NCBI GenBank assembly: GCA_025351425.1 | Contig: JANXVY010000056.1 | Location: forward strand, 1 to 64,000 | Reading direction: 5' to 3' | From: Hyphomicrobium sp. | Lineage (GTDB): Bacteria; Pseudomonadota; Alphaproteobacteria; Rhizobiales; Hyphomicrobiaceae | DNA: 64,000 bases | In this document: positions 34,482 to 42,219 of the stretch, in pieces | How positions within the stretch are numbered: the stretch's first letter is position 1 | Layout of the letters: each line of letters opens with the position of its first letter | The notes under the pieces: model-generated | Database searches by the model: none | What the model saw: only the letters and a program-made list of their open reading frames with translations | Told to the model about the DNA's origin: nothing | Made by a program: the position numbers and the translations under genes

Positions 34482-35750
34482 ATGCCTTCAACGACAACCG
34501 GCACCACCATGTCCCCCCGACGCATGTCCACGCCCGTGATAGTGGGCGCGGTGCAAGTCGGCGGCGGCGCGCCGTGCGTGGTTCAGTCGATGACCAATAC
34601 GGATACAGCCGACATCAAGGGTACTGTGGAGCAGGTGGCGGCCCTTGCCCGCGCAGGTTCGGAACTCGTGCGCATCACCGTAGATCGCGATGAAGCGGCC
34701 AAGGCCGTACCCCACATTCGCGATGCATTGGCCAAACGCGGCGTAACCGTGCCGCTGATTGGCGATTTTCACTACATCGGCCACACCCTGCTGACCGAGA
34801 ACCCGGCTTGTGCCGAAGCGCTCGACAAATACCGCATCAACCCTGGCAACGTCGGCTTCAAGGCCAAGCGCGACACCCAGTTCTCGCAGATCATCGAGAC
34901 CGCGCTGCGCCACGACAAGCCGGTGCGCATCGGCGTCAACTGGGGCTCGCTCGACCAGGAGTTGCTCACCCACCTGATGGACGAGAACGCCAAGTCGCTA
35001 GCGCCCTTGTCGGCCCGCGCCGTGATGCACGAGGCGATGGTGCAGTCGGGCCTGCTGTCGGCGGCGCGTGCGCAAGAACTCGGGATGGGCGCGGACAAGA
35101 TCATCATCTCGGCCAAGGTCTCGGCGGTGCAGGACCTCGTCTCCAGCTACAAGCTGCTGGCCGCACGCTGCACCTATGCACTGCATTTAGGCCTGACCGA
35201 AGCCGGCATGGGCTCCAAGGGCATCGTTGCCTCGTCGGTCGGGATGGGCATCCTGCTCCAGGCCGGCATCGGCGATACCATCCGCGTCTCTCTGACCCCC
35301 GAACCCCGCGGCGACCGCACGCTGGAAGTGAAAGTCGCCCAGGAAATCCTGCAGACCATCGGCCTGCGCTCGTTCGTGCCCGTGGTCGCCGCCTGCCCAG
35401 GCTGCGGGCGCACGACCTCGACCACTTTCCAGGAACTCGCCCGCGACGTACAGAACATGATCGCCGACCGCATGCCGGAATGGAAAACACGCTATCCCGG
35501 CGTCGAGCAGCTCAACTTCGCGGTCATGGGCTGCATCGTCAACGGCCCGGGCGAAAGCAAGCACGCCGACATCGGCATCTCGCTGCCGGGCACGGGCGAA
35601 AGCCCGGCGGCCCCCGTGTTCATCGACGGCAAGAAGGCGATGACGCTGCGCGGGCCGAATATAACGACGGACTTCAAAGCGCTGGTCGAAGACTACATCG
35701 AAAACCGCTTCGGCGCGGGCGCCAAACTCGAACCGGCGAAGGCGGAGTAA
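34482..35750 (+). CDS. ispG: 4-hydroxy-3-methylbut-2-enyl diphosphate synthase
   Basis: This 422-residue enzyme of the MEP isoprenoid pathway reductively opens MEcPP to HMBPP using a 4Fe-4S cluster and flavodoxin or ferredoxin. The TIM-barrel N-terminal part includes [10 protein letters not shown] and YRINPGNVG. The cluster cysteines lie in CPGCGR and [10 protein letters not shown]. The length fits the bacterial two-domain form. GGAG stands about 11 bases before ATG 34482; a later in-frame ATG (MSPRRMSTP) is also possible. ispA, also an isoprenoid gene, lies about 2 kb downstream on the other strand. Confidence 0.96.
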   Translation: MPSTTTGTTMSPRRMSTPVIVGAVQVGGGAPCVVQSMTNTDTADIKGTVEQVAALARAGSELVRITVDRDEAAKAVPHIRDALAKRGVTVPLIGDFHYIGHTLLTENPACAEALDKYRINPGNVGFKAKRDTQFSQIIETALRHDKPVRIGVNWGSLDQELLTHLMDENAKSLAPLSARAVMHEAMVQSGLLSAARAQELGMGADKIIISAKVSAVQDLVSSYKLLAARCTYALHLGLTEAGMGSKGIVASSVGMGILLQAGIGDTIRVSLTPEPRGDRTLEVKVAQEILQTIGLRSFVPVVAACPGCGRTTSTTFQELARDVQNMIADRMPEWKTRYPGVEQLNFAVMGCIVNGPGESKHADIGISLPGTGESPAAPVFIDGKKAMTLRGPNITTDFKALVEDYIENRFGAGAKLEPAKAE

Positions 35751-35845
35751 CCCGCCGGTTTGGCCTGAGACTCAAACCCAAGACTCCGTCACGTTCGTCC
35801 GCTAACCTCGGCTCGTCGATGGGGCAAGTGCATGGGGGGCAGACG

Positions 35846-37603
35846 ATGGCGCGGCGGGTTCTCGACGTCTTCTTGAGTTCGACCGCCCGCGATCTCGCGC
35901 ATCACCGCGACGCCGTCTACAACCGGCTGAAAACCACCGGCCTGTTCCACTGCATCCGCCAGGAAGATTTCGGCCCCCAGAATGCGGACGCGGTCGACTT
36001 CTGCTGCCGCAACGTGCAGGCGTCCGACATGTTCGTCGGGCTCGTTGGCCTGCGCCGCGGCTGGGAGCCCGACGGCGACAACAAAAAGCGCTCGATCACC
36101 GAGATGGAGCACGATTGGGCGCGCGAAGCGGGATCACGCCGCTTCCTGTGGGTGTCGCCCGATGATTTCCCGGTGCCCGGCGACCTGCGCGAAAGCGACA
36201 GCGAGCATGAGCGCCAGCAGGCGTTCCGCAAACGCACGATGGCGGGCGGCGAACGGATCGTCTCGCAGAAAGGGTTTGCGACCCCGGAGTTGCTCGCCTC
36301 CGCAATCGTCGAGCGGCTTCAGCTCGAGATCATCACCACCGACCTCATCGCCCTGCTGCGGCCGGAAATGGAGACAAGACCGGCAACCGCGCCAGCCAAC
36401 GCTCCGGCGCCCTCCATCGAGGACCAAAAACCCGCGATCGCCGCCGCCGTCGAGCAACTCGCCGCCGACAAAGACATCGACCTGCTGGAACTCGCCCGCA
36501 ATCCAGCCGGTCTCGACGTCGCAGACCTGGAAGCCAAACTGAAAGCCCGCGCCGAGGCCCACGAAGCCGAAGGTCACCCCCTCGTCGACCAGGGCACCCG
36601 CGCCCTGCAAGCCAGCGCGGAATACTGGCGTCACCTCGGCGCGCTCGCCTTCCTGCACGACACGGCCAAGGCGCTGACGGCTTACGAAAAGGCAACGGTG
36701 CTCGACCCCGCCAACGCCGGCGGCTGGTGCTACCTCGGCGAACTGCGCTTCCGCCGCGGCGAGATCGAGGCCGCGGAAACCGCGTTCGACGCTCTGTTGA
36801 AAATCGGCGTGACGCAAGCCGATAAACGCGCGCAAACGATGGCATGCATGCGCTTGGGCTGGATCTTCCTATTGCGCGGCCAACTCACCGAGGCAGAGGA
36901 GTTTCAAACCGAGGCGGCCCGCCTCGCCGGCCAGATCGAATGGACCGAGGGCCTTGCACGCGCCTACGCCAACCTCGGGGTCATCCACCAGACCCGCGGC
37001 AACCTCGCGCAAGCGGAGGAATTCTACCTCAAGTCCCTCAGACTCGACGAGGAACTCGGCCGCAAGGAAGGCATCGCCGCCGCCTACGCCAACCTCGGGG
37101 TCATCCACCAGACCCGCGGCGACCTCGCGCAAGCGGAGGTATTCCAACTCAAGTCCCTAAAACTCGAGGAGGAACTAGGTAGCAAGCAAGGCCTTGCACG
37201 CGCCTACGGCAACCTCGGGGTCATCCACCAGACCCGCGGCAACCTCGCGCAAGCGGAGGAATTCTACCTCAAGTCCCTCAGACTCGAGGAGGAACTCGGC
37301 CGCAAGCAAGGCATCGCCGCCGCCTACGGCAACCTCGGGGTCATCCACCAGATCCGCGGCGACCTCGCCCAAGCAGAGGTATTCCACCTCAAGTCCCTAA
37401 AACTCAACGATGAACTCGGCCGGAAGGAAGGCATCGCCGCCACCTACGCCAACCTCGGCATCATCTACGACGCCCGCCACGACCGCTCGCGCACCTGCGA
37501 ATATTGGCGCAAAGCCCGCGATCTCTACCGCGAAATGGGCCTCGCCGAAAAAGCCGCCGAACTTGACAGCTGGCTCAAACACCGGAAGTGCCCGCAGCCT
37601 TGA
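35846..37603 (+). CDS. DUF4062 and TPR-repeat protein
   Basis: This 585-residue protein starts with a DUF4062 domain (residues 1-120: VFLSSTARDLAHHRD, then DMFVGLVGLRRGWEP), a TIR-like fold often attached to NTPase or repeat domains in signalling and suspected conflict proteins. A Pro/Ala linker near 180-200 and scattered TPRs follow. Residues 369-528 are four nearly identical 40-residue TPR units from a 120-bp DNA repeat, plus a partial fifth. Units alternate in type (1 and 3 alike, 2 and 4 alike). No signal peptide or membrane helix. GGGGGG lies six bases before ATG 35846. The frame is open far upstream only through ispG. Function unknown. Confidence 0.85.
   Translation: MARRVLDVFLSSTARDLAHHRDAVYNRLKTTGLFHCIRQEDFGPQNADAVDFCCRNVQASDMFVGLVGLRRGWEPDGDNKKRSITEMEHDWAREAGSRRFLWVSPDDFPVPGDLRESDSEHERQQAFRKRTMAGGERIVSQKGFATPELLASAIVERLQLEIITTDLIALLRPEMETRPATAPANAPAPSIEDQKPAIAAAVEQLAADKDIDLLELARNPAGLDVADLEAKLKARAEAHEAEGHPLVDQGTRALQASAEYWRHLGALAFLHDTAKALTAYEKATVLDPANAGGWCYLGELRFRRGEIEAAETAFDALLKIGVTQADKRAQTMACMRLGWIFLLRGQLTEAEEFQTEAARLAGQIEWTEGLARAYANLGVIHQTRGNLAQAEEFYLKSLRLDEELGRKEGIAAAYANLGVIHQTRGDLAQAEVFQLKSLKLEEELGSKQGLARAYGNLGVIHQTRGNLAQAEEFYLKSLRLEEELGRKQGIAAAYGNLGVIHQIRGDLAQAEVFHLKSLKLNDELGRKEGIAATYANLGIIYDARHDRSRTCEYWRKARDLYREMGLAEKAAELDSWLKHRKCPQP
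36950..37429 (+). repeat. 120-bp tandem repeat within the TPR gene
   Basis: Four copies start at 36950, 37070, 37190 and 37310, with a partial fifth to about 37500. Copies 1 and 3 match best, as do 2 and 4, pointing to duplication of a 240-bp double unit. Such identity suggests recent expansion or ongoing gene conversion. Confidence 0.92.
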
Positions 37604-37619
37604 AACCAGGGTGGAAACT

Positions 37620-37740
37620 GAGTGCTTCTAAGGAAAAGTGTCGAGCGGTTTTCCTCAAAAGAAGCACGACCAGGCAAAGAGAGTGCTTCTGAGGAAAAGT
37701 GTCGAGCGGTTTTCCTTAAAGACGCACGGCAAAGCAAAGA
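37620..37740. repeat. RIME-like palindromic repeat, two tandem copies
   Basis: Two 60-61 bp copies (37620-37680 and 37681-37740) share GAGTGCTTCT, then GGAAAAGTGTCGAGCGGTTTTCC. They are related to the copy at 22804-22860. Each can fold as a hairpin (GGAAAA with TTTTCC, and the GTGCTTC/GAAGCAC ends in the first). They lie in the 193-bp gap between the convergent TPR gene and ispA. Confidence 0.8.
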
Positions 37741-37796
37741 CCGATAGTCCTTACGCGATTTTGTCTAAAGCGGAAGTACTCTGGCCCCGAGAAGCG

Positions 37797-38741
37797 TCAA
37801 CGTTTCCGCTGCGATACGAATCGCGCCGCGGCCTTGAGCGTCGCCGCACGCGCGCCGAACGGAGCGAGCGCTGCGATCGCAGCAGCCTCCGTCTCCGCGA
37901 GCTTCCCACGCGCCGCATCTATTCCTAAAATCGAGACCAGCGTCGCCTTGCCGGCAGCCGTATCCTTGCCGACCGCCTTGCCGACGGTGCCAGCGTCACC
38001 CTCCGCATCCAGCAGGTCATCCGCGATCTGGAACGCAAAACCCAGGTGGTCGCCATACGCTTTGATTGCCGCACGGGCATCAGGCGCCGCCTGCCCCAGA
38101 ATTGCGCCCGCTTCCACCGCATACGTGATCAGCGCGCCGGTCTTCATCGCCTGCAACCGGCGAATGTGATCGCGGTCTGGCAGCGCGGGCACGCCGAGCT
38201 TGTCGGCCTCCAGATCATACGCCTGCCCCCCGACCATGCCGCCCGCCCCCGCCGCACGCGCCAGCGCCAGCACCAGGTCCGCCCGCACGCCGGGGTCGGG
38301 ATGGGTCGCAGGCCGCGCCAGAATGTCGAACGCGAGCGTGAGCAACCCGTCGCCCGCGAGGATCGCCGTCCAGTCGTCATAAACGACGTGCACCGTCGGC
38401 CGCCCCCGGCGCAACGCGTCGTTATCCATGGCCGGAAGGTCGTCGTGCACAAGCGAATAGCAGTGCAGGCATTCGAGGCTCGCCGCCGTATCGAGGGCGT
38501 GCGCGACGTCGAGCCCGAACAGAGCCGCACTTTCAATCACCAGGAGCGGCCGGAAGCGCTTGCCCCCACCGAGCACCGCGTGCTGCATGGCAGCCGACAG
38601 CCGCCGGGGGGCCGGCCCCACGGAGCCCGCATACGTCGGGCCGCTCGCCTCCAGATGGTGCTGAAGCCGTGCCTCGACGCGCGCTGCGGCATCCGCCAGC
38701 CGCTGGGCAAAGGTTTGATCGGCAGACGGCGCGGAAGACAT
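37797..38741 (-). CDS. ispA: Polyprenyl synthetase, probable farnesyl diphosphate synthase
   Basis: This 314-residue prenyltransferase condenses IPP with allylic diphosphates. The first Asp-rich motif is DDLPAMDND within SLVHDDLPAMD. The second is ADDLLDAEGD, where the usual DDxxD has become DDLLD. The two residues inserted in the first motif mark the bacterial type II FPP synthase. Length fits IspA. It is divergent from mtgA, which uses a lipid-linked product of the same pathway. Confidence 0.92.
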   Translation of the reverse strand: MSSAPSADQTFAQRLADAAARVEARLQHHLEASGPTYAGSVGPAPRRLSAAMQHAVLGGGKRFRPLLVIESAALFGLDVAHALDTAASLECLHCYSLVHDDLPAMDNDALRRGRPTVHVVYDDWTAILAGDGLLTLAFDILARPATHPDPGVRADLVLALARAAGAGGMVGGQAYDLEADKLGVPALPDRDHIRRLQAMKTGALITYAVEAGAILGQAAPDARAAIKAYGDHLGFAFQIADDLLDAEGDAGTVGKAVGKDTAAGKATLVSILGIDAARGKLAETEAAAIAALAPFGARAATLKAAARFVSQRKR

Positions 38742-38840
38742 CGGTTAACCTTGCGGGGCTTGCAGTTGAACGCGGGCCGCGTTAGCCCTGGATGGCAAGG
38801 GTATGGCGGTCGCGGTGGTTGCGTTGGGGGTATAGCATCG

Positions 38841-40142
38841 GTGTCCGGGAAGCAAAGCCTCGAAGGCGACTTCTCAGATCTGGACAGTGAGCGCGCCGCG
38901 GACGACGCAGCAGCGGGGCAAACACGCTCACGGCTCCATCGCCCCGCCAGTCCCCAGCTGCCCCGTCTTTTGCCAAGCGTCGGGGTCGATCCGGGTCCAC
39001 GCCCTGGTCCCCCGGCAACCGTCGCGCCGCCCCCCGCGCCCGCTGCTGTCACGGTGATCGCGACTGCACCCTTGAAATCGAGCCCGGCCCGTCTGCCCGA
39101 TTGGATGATCCCCACCTCGCAGGACGTGCCGATCGTGACTATCGCGGCCGTGGCCGGCGCGACGCAACCGTTACAAACAGGTCACTCGCCGCTGGACAGC
39201 ATCCACCTGCTGCCCGAACCCCCACCCGTACTCACCGAAGTACCGGCCACGCCTGCAACTCCGCCAGCGACGACGCCCCGCGCCACGATCCCCGATGACA
39301 AACCAGTCCATGCGCCAAGCATGGAAGCGGTGCGCACGCCCGCGCCGCGGCCTAAGCCCGAATGGACGCCGCCCCCAGTTTCCGCGCCGTCAACGCCGCA
39401 GCGGCCACGCGCTGCACCCGCGTTTGCAATGCTGCCCGCCATCTGGCGCTGGACGGTATGGGCGGTCCGCTGGACTGCAATCGTGTTCGGGATTTGGCTG
39501 GCAACCGTACTGCTGCTGATCGGCCTGTTCCGGTTCGTGGATCCGCCCGCGTCGATGCTGATGCTGACCAAGCAGCTCGCCGGCGAAACACTGGAGCACG
39601 AGTGGGTGCCGCTCGACCAGGTTGCGATCGCGCTACGCCGCGCCGTCGTCACTTCGGAGGACGCCAAGTTCTGCCGCCACTGGGGTTTCGACCTGGGCGA
39701 GATCAGGGCTGCGATGCGCGCGAACGAAGGCTTCGGCCGCGGTGCGAGCACCATCACCCAGCAGCTCGCCAAGAACTTGTTCCTCTGGCCCGGCAAGAGC
39801 TACGTTAGGAAGGCCCTCGAAGTGCCCCTAACACTGGCGATCGAAGCGACGTGGCCCAAGCGGCGCATCCTCGAAGTTTATCTCAACATCGCCGAATGGG
39901 GGCCGGGCATCTTCGGCGCGCAGGCGGCCAGCCACTATTATTTCAACAAGCAGGTGAGCAGCGCAACCGATCGCGAAGCGGCACTGTTGGCCGTATCGCT
40001 GCCCAACCCGATCGCGCGCGATGCGTCCGACCCCGATCCCGCTATCGCGCGCCGCGCCGCGACCCTGCAAACGCGAATGCGCGTCGCCGGCATCAGCTAC
40101 TGCGTGCTGGGGCCCACGCCGCGCGCCCAGGCCAACCATTGA
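38841..40142 (+). CDS. mtgA: Monofunctional peptidoglycan transglycosylase with long N-terminal extension
   Basis: The last roughly 240 residues are a complete MtgA: one membrane helix (near 206-228), then the GT51 domain with the catalytic Glu in TSEDAKFCRHWGFD, GASTITQQLAKNL, and VYLNIAEWGPGIFG. It polymerises glycan strands from lipid II at the inner membrane. Before it lies a roughly 195-residue Pro/Ala/Thr-rich segment, expected in the cytoplasm, that is absent from typical MtgA. The GTG at 38841 follows GGGGG, but the true start is uncertain; a later start within the Pro-rich part is possible. Confidence 0.85.
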   Translation: MSGKQSLEGDFSDLDSERAADDAAAGQTRSRLHRPASPQLPRLLPSVGVDPGPRPGPPATVAPPPAPAAVTVIATAPLKSSPARLPDWMIPTSQDVPIVTIAAVAGATQPLQTGHSPLDSIHLLPEPPPVLTEVPATPATPPATTPRATIPDDKPVHAPSMEAVRTPAPRPKPEWTPPPVSAPSTPQRPRAAPAFAMLPAIWRWTVWAVRWTAIVFGIWLATVLLLIGLFRFVDPPASMLMLTKQLAGETLEHEWVPLDQVAIALRRAVVTSEDAKFCRHWGFDLGEIRAAMRANEGFGRGASTITQQLAKNLFLWPGKSYVRKALEVPLTLAIEATWPKRRILEVYLNIAEWGPGIFGAQAASHYYFNKQVSSATDREAALLAVSLPNPIARDASDPDPAIARRAATLQTRMRVAGISYCVLGPTPRAQANH

Positions 40143-40145
40143 AAT

Positions 40146-41144
40146 CTAGCTGGCGGCGCGCTGGAAAATCATAGAGGCGGCAAGACCCGCACTCGCCGCC
40201 AACAGAACGGCGGCAAGCCCATACCAGACCGGATGCTCGTGCGCGTAGTCGTAGACCAGCCGCTCTAGCCCCTCCCGTTCGAGCATGAGATTTGCGGAAT
40301 TCGACGCCAGCAGGCGGCCCTCATGGAACAGGTACACGCGCCCCTGCAGCGGGCCGACCGGAATGTTGGCGGGCAGCTTGATGCTGGCGCGAAACAGCGA
40401 CCGGCCGATGAAGGCGACGCCGTAGTCATTGCGGACGTAGAGGCCATCCTGCTGTTTCAACCGCAGCACCGCCCACTTGTAGTCTTCGAGCGCTTCCGGA
40501 GCGACCCGCGATGAGCCGCGGCCGGGGATCATGCGCTCGCGGCCAAAACCGATACTGTTGGCGGTAAGCACACGCGCCTCGGCGATCTCGTCGAGCGGCC
40601 GGGTCGACGCGATGGCAGAGTAGAGCGGCAGGTTGTCGAAGCGCACCGATTGAGCGTTGATCCAGAGCCCCCCCACATTGCTCTTGAGCCGGACGATGGA
40701 GGGCGCGCCCTGCCCCTCCACGACGACGGCCACATCGTAGAAACCGGACTCGGCGCTGACCTGCCGGCTGTTCGCGACCGTGCCGAAAATGATGATCTCG
40801 GTGCCGCTGAAGCCCGACGTCACGGCAATGTTGCGCGTCGACACGTCCGCTTCGACGCGTTCGGGCGGCGTTTCAAGCGGTGGCGGCGCAGCGCCAGTGG
40901 GCGGCGTGCCGGAAGTCTGACCCTTCGGCGGGTCGACGGACGGAACAGCGGGCGCCGGTGCGCGCGGTGGTTGCGCCGAAGGCGCGGCGGGCGGGGGCCG
41001 TTTCTTGACCAGCACCAGATCGGCTTCCAGGGCCGCCGGCCGCAACCCAAAGGGCAGCGCGGTCACGGGCCCGTTGGGCAGCGAAACAATCGCCAGCGAC
41101 ACGGCGGCCCAAGCAAACCCGATCCATCGCGCTATCCCGCTCAT
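40146..41144 (-). CDS. TIGR02186 family membrane-anchored protein
   Basis: This 332-residue protein has an N-terminal export signal (SLAIVSLPNGPVTALPFG), a Pro-rich stretch near 50-95, a beta-rich periplasmic domain (ITSGFSGTEIIIFGTV type) and a C-terminal membrane helix (GLAAVLLAASAGLAASMIF). It fits the alphaproteobacterial TIGR02186 family, function unknown, usually found beside a TauE/SafE permease as here. Its ATG overlaps the permease stop (ATGA), so the two are coupled and probably act together. It faces mtgA convergently, three bases apart. Confidence 0.85.
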   Translation of the reverse strand: MSGIARWIGFAWAAVSLAIVSLPNGPVTALPFGLRPAALEADLVLVKKRPPPAAPSAQPPRAPAPAVPSVDPPKGQTSGTPPTGAAPPPLETPPERVEADVSTRNIAVTSGFSGTEIIIFGTVANSRQVSAESGFYDVAVVVEGQGAPSIVRLKSNVGGLWINAQSVRFDNLPLYSAIASTRPLDEIAEARVLTANSIGFGRERMIPGRGSSRVAPEALEDYKWAVLRLKQQDGLYVRNDYGVAFIGRSLFRASIKLPANIPVGPLQGRVYLFHEGRLLASNSANLMLEREGLERLVYDYAHEHPVWYGLAAVLLAASAGLAASMIFQRAAS

Positions 41145-42070
41145 TCGAGCCCCCCCACCAGCGGCGTGATGGAGTAGAGTTCGGCAGGCATCGCCACGAG
41201 ATCGTACCCGACCCGGAAGCAGACGAGAAGCACGAGAGCGGCAAGCCAGAACCGCAGCTGCTCTCCCTTGAGCCGCACGCCGGCCGCAGCGCCCAGCTGC
41301 GCGCCAATGACGCCGCCCGCGACGAGAAAGAAGGCGAGCGGCAGATCGACGGTCTGGTTAGTAGCCGATTGCAGCACGGTGGTCGCGGCGGTCACGAACA
41401 CGAGCTGGAACAGCGACGTTCCGACCACGATGTTGGTCGGCATACGCAGGAGATAGATCAACGCCGGTACGATGATGAAGCCGCCGCCGATCCCCATGAT
41501 GGCCGCGAGGAAGCCGACGAACGCGCCGATCGTCATCGGCGGCACGGCGCTGGTGTAAAGTTTCGAACGCCGAAAGCGCATCTTGAACGGCAGTCCGTCG
41601 AGCCAACTGTGCGCGTGGGCCCGCCGCTTGAGCGCAGCCCCGCCCGCCTTGACCTTTTGGATTGACCGCATGCTTTCGAGCAGCATGACGGTGCCGACGG
41701 CTCCTAGAAATGTAACGTAGGCGAGCGACACGACGAGATCGAATTGTCCTAGCCTGCGCAGGATTCGGACGACCTGCACGCCGATCACGGTGCCGACGAG
41801 GCCGCCCGCGATCAGCACGAGGCCCATCTTGACATCGACGTTATCGCGCCGGTATTGCGCGACGGCCCCCGACATGGACGAGGCGACGATCTGCGCCGAC
41901 CCTGTGCCGACCGCGACCGCGGGCGGAATGCCGAGAAAGATCAGCAACGGCGTTATGATGAACCCGCCGCCGACGCCGAACAGCCCGGACAGAAATCCGA
42001 CCGCCGCGCCCATGCTGACGAGTAGCCAGCCATTCATGCTCATTTCGGCGATCGGGAGATAGACGTTCAT
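41141..42070 (-). CDS. TauE/SafE family (TSUP) sulfite/organosulfur exporter
   Basis: This 309-residue protein has eight or so membrane helices and the two TSUP repeats, each with a Gly-rich turn: LSGLFGVGGGFIITPLL near the start and MGIGGGFIIVPALIYLL in the second half. Members export sulfite, sulfoacetate or similar small anions. Pairing with a TIGR02186 protein suggests a two-part system. I chose ATG 42070 because MNVYLPIAEMS is the usual opening; an ATG at 42121 would add 17 residues. Confidence 0.87.
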   Translation of the reverse strand: MNVYLPIAEMSMNGWLLVSMGAAVGFLSGLFGVGGGFIITPLLIFLGIPPAVAVGTGSAQIVASSMSGAVAQYRRDNVDVKMGLVLIAGGLVGTVIGVQVVRILRRLGQFDLVVSLAYVTFLGAVGTVMLLESMRSIQKVKAGGAALKRRAHAHSWLDGLPFKMRFRRSKLYTSAVPPMTIGAFVGFLAAIMGIGGGFIIVPALIYLLRMPTNIVVGTSLFQLVFVTAATTVLQSATNQTVDLPLAFFLVAGGVIGAQLGAAAGVRLKGEQLRFWLAALVLLVCFRVGYDLVAMPAELYSITPLVGGLE

Positions 42071-42163
42071 CGGGAAGGACGTACACGCTGGCTTTGGGAT
42101 GCTGGCTCTCAGACCAGTCATTCAAGGACCATCGCGCACGGCCGGGCAAGTCATTTTGCCATG

Positions 42164-42192
42164 AAAAAAGCGAACCGTTGCCTGTTCGCTTT
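42164..42192 (-). terminator. Rho-independent terminator of the PodJ-like gene
   Basis: On the minus strand, a 9-bp stem (AAAGCGAAC/GTTCGCTTT) with an eight-base loop is followed by a T run (42169-42164). It lies 28 bp past the stop at 42220. Confidence 0.85.
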
Positions 42193-42219
42193 GAATTTCC
42201 ACAAATATGGTGCCAGACC

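Noticed and set aside
34808-35845. Upstream extension of the DUF4062-TPR frame
   Set aside because: It runs out of frame through ispG, and a good ribosome binding site stands before ATG 35846.
38046-38840. Upstream extension of the mtgA frame
   Set aside because: It is antisense to ispA; the likely start is the GTG at 38841.
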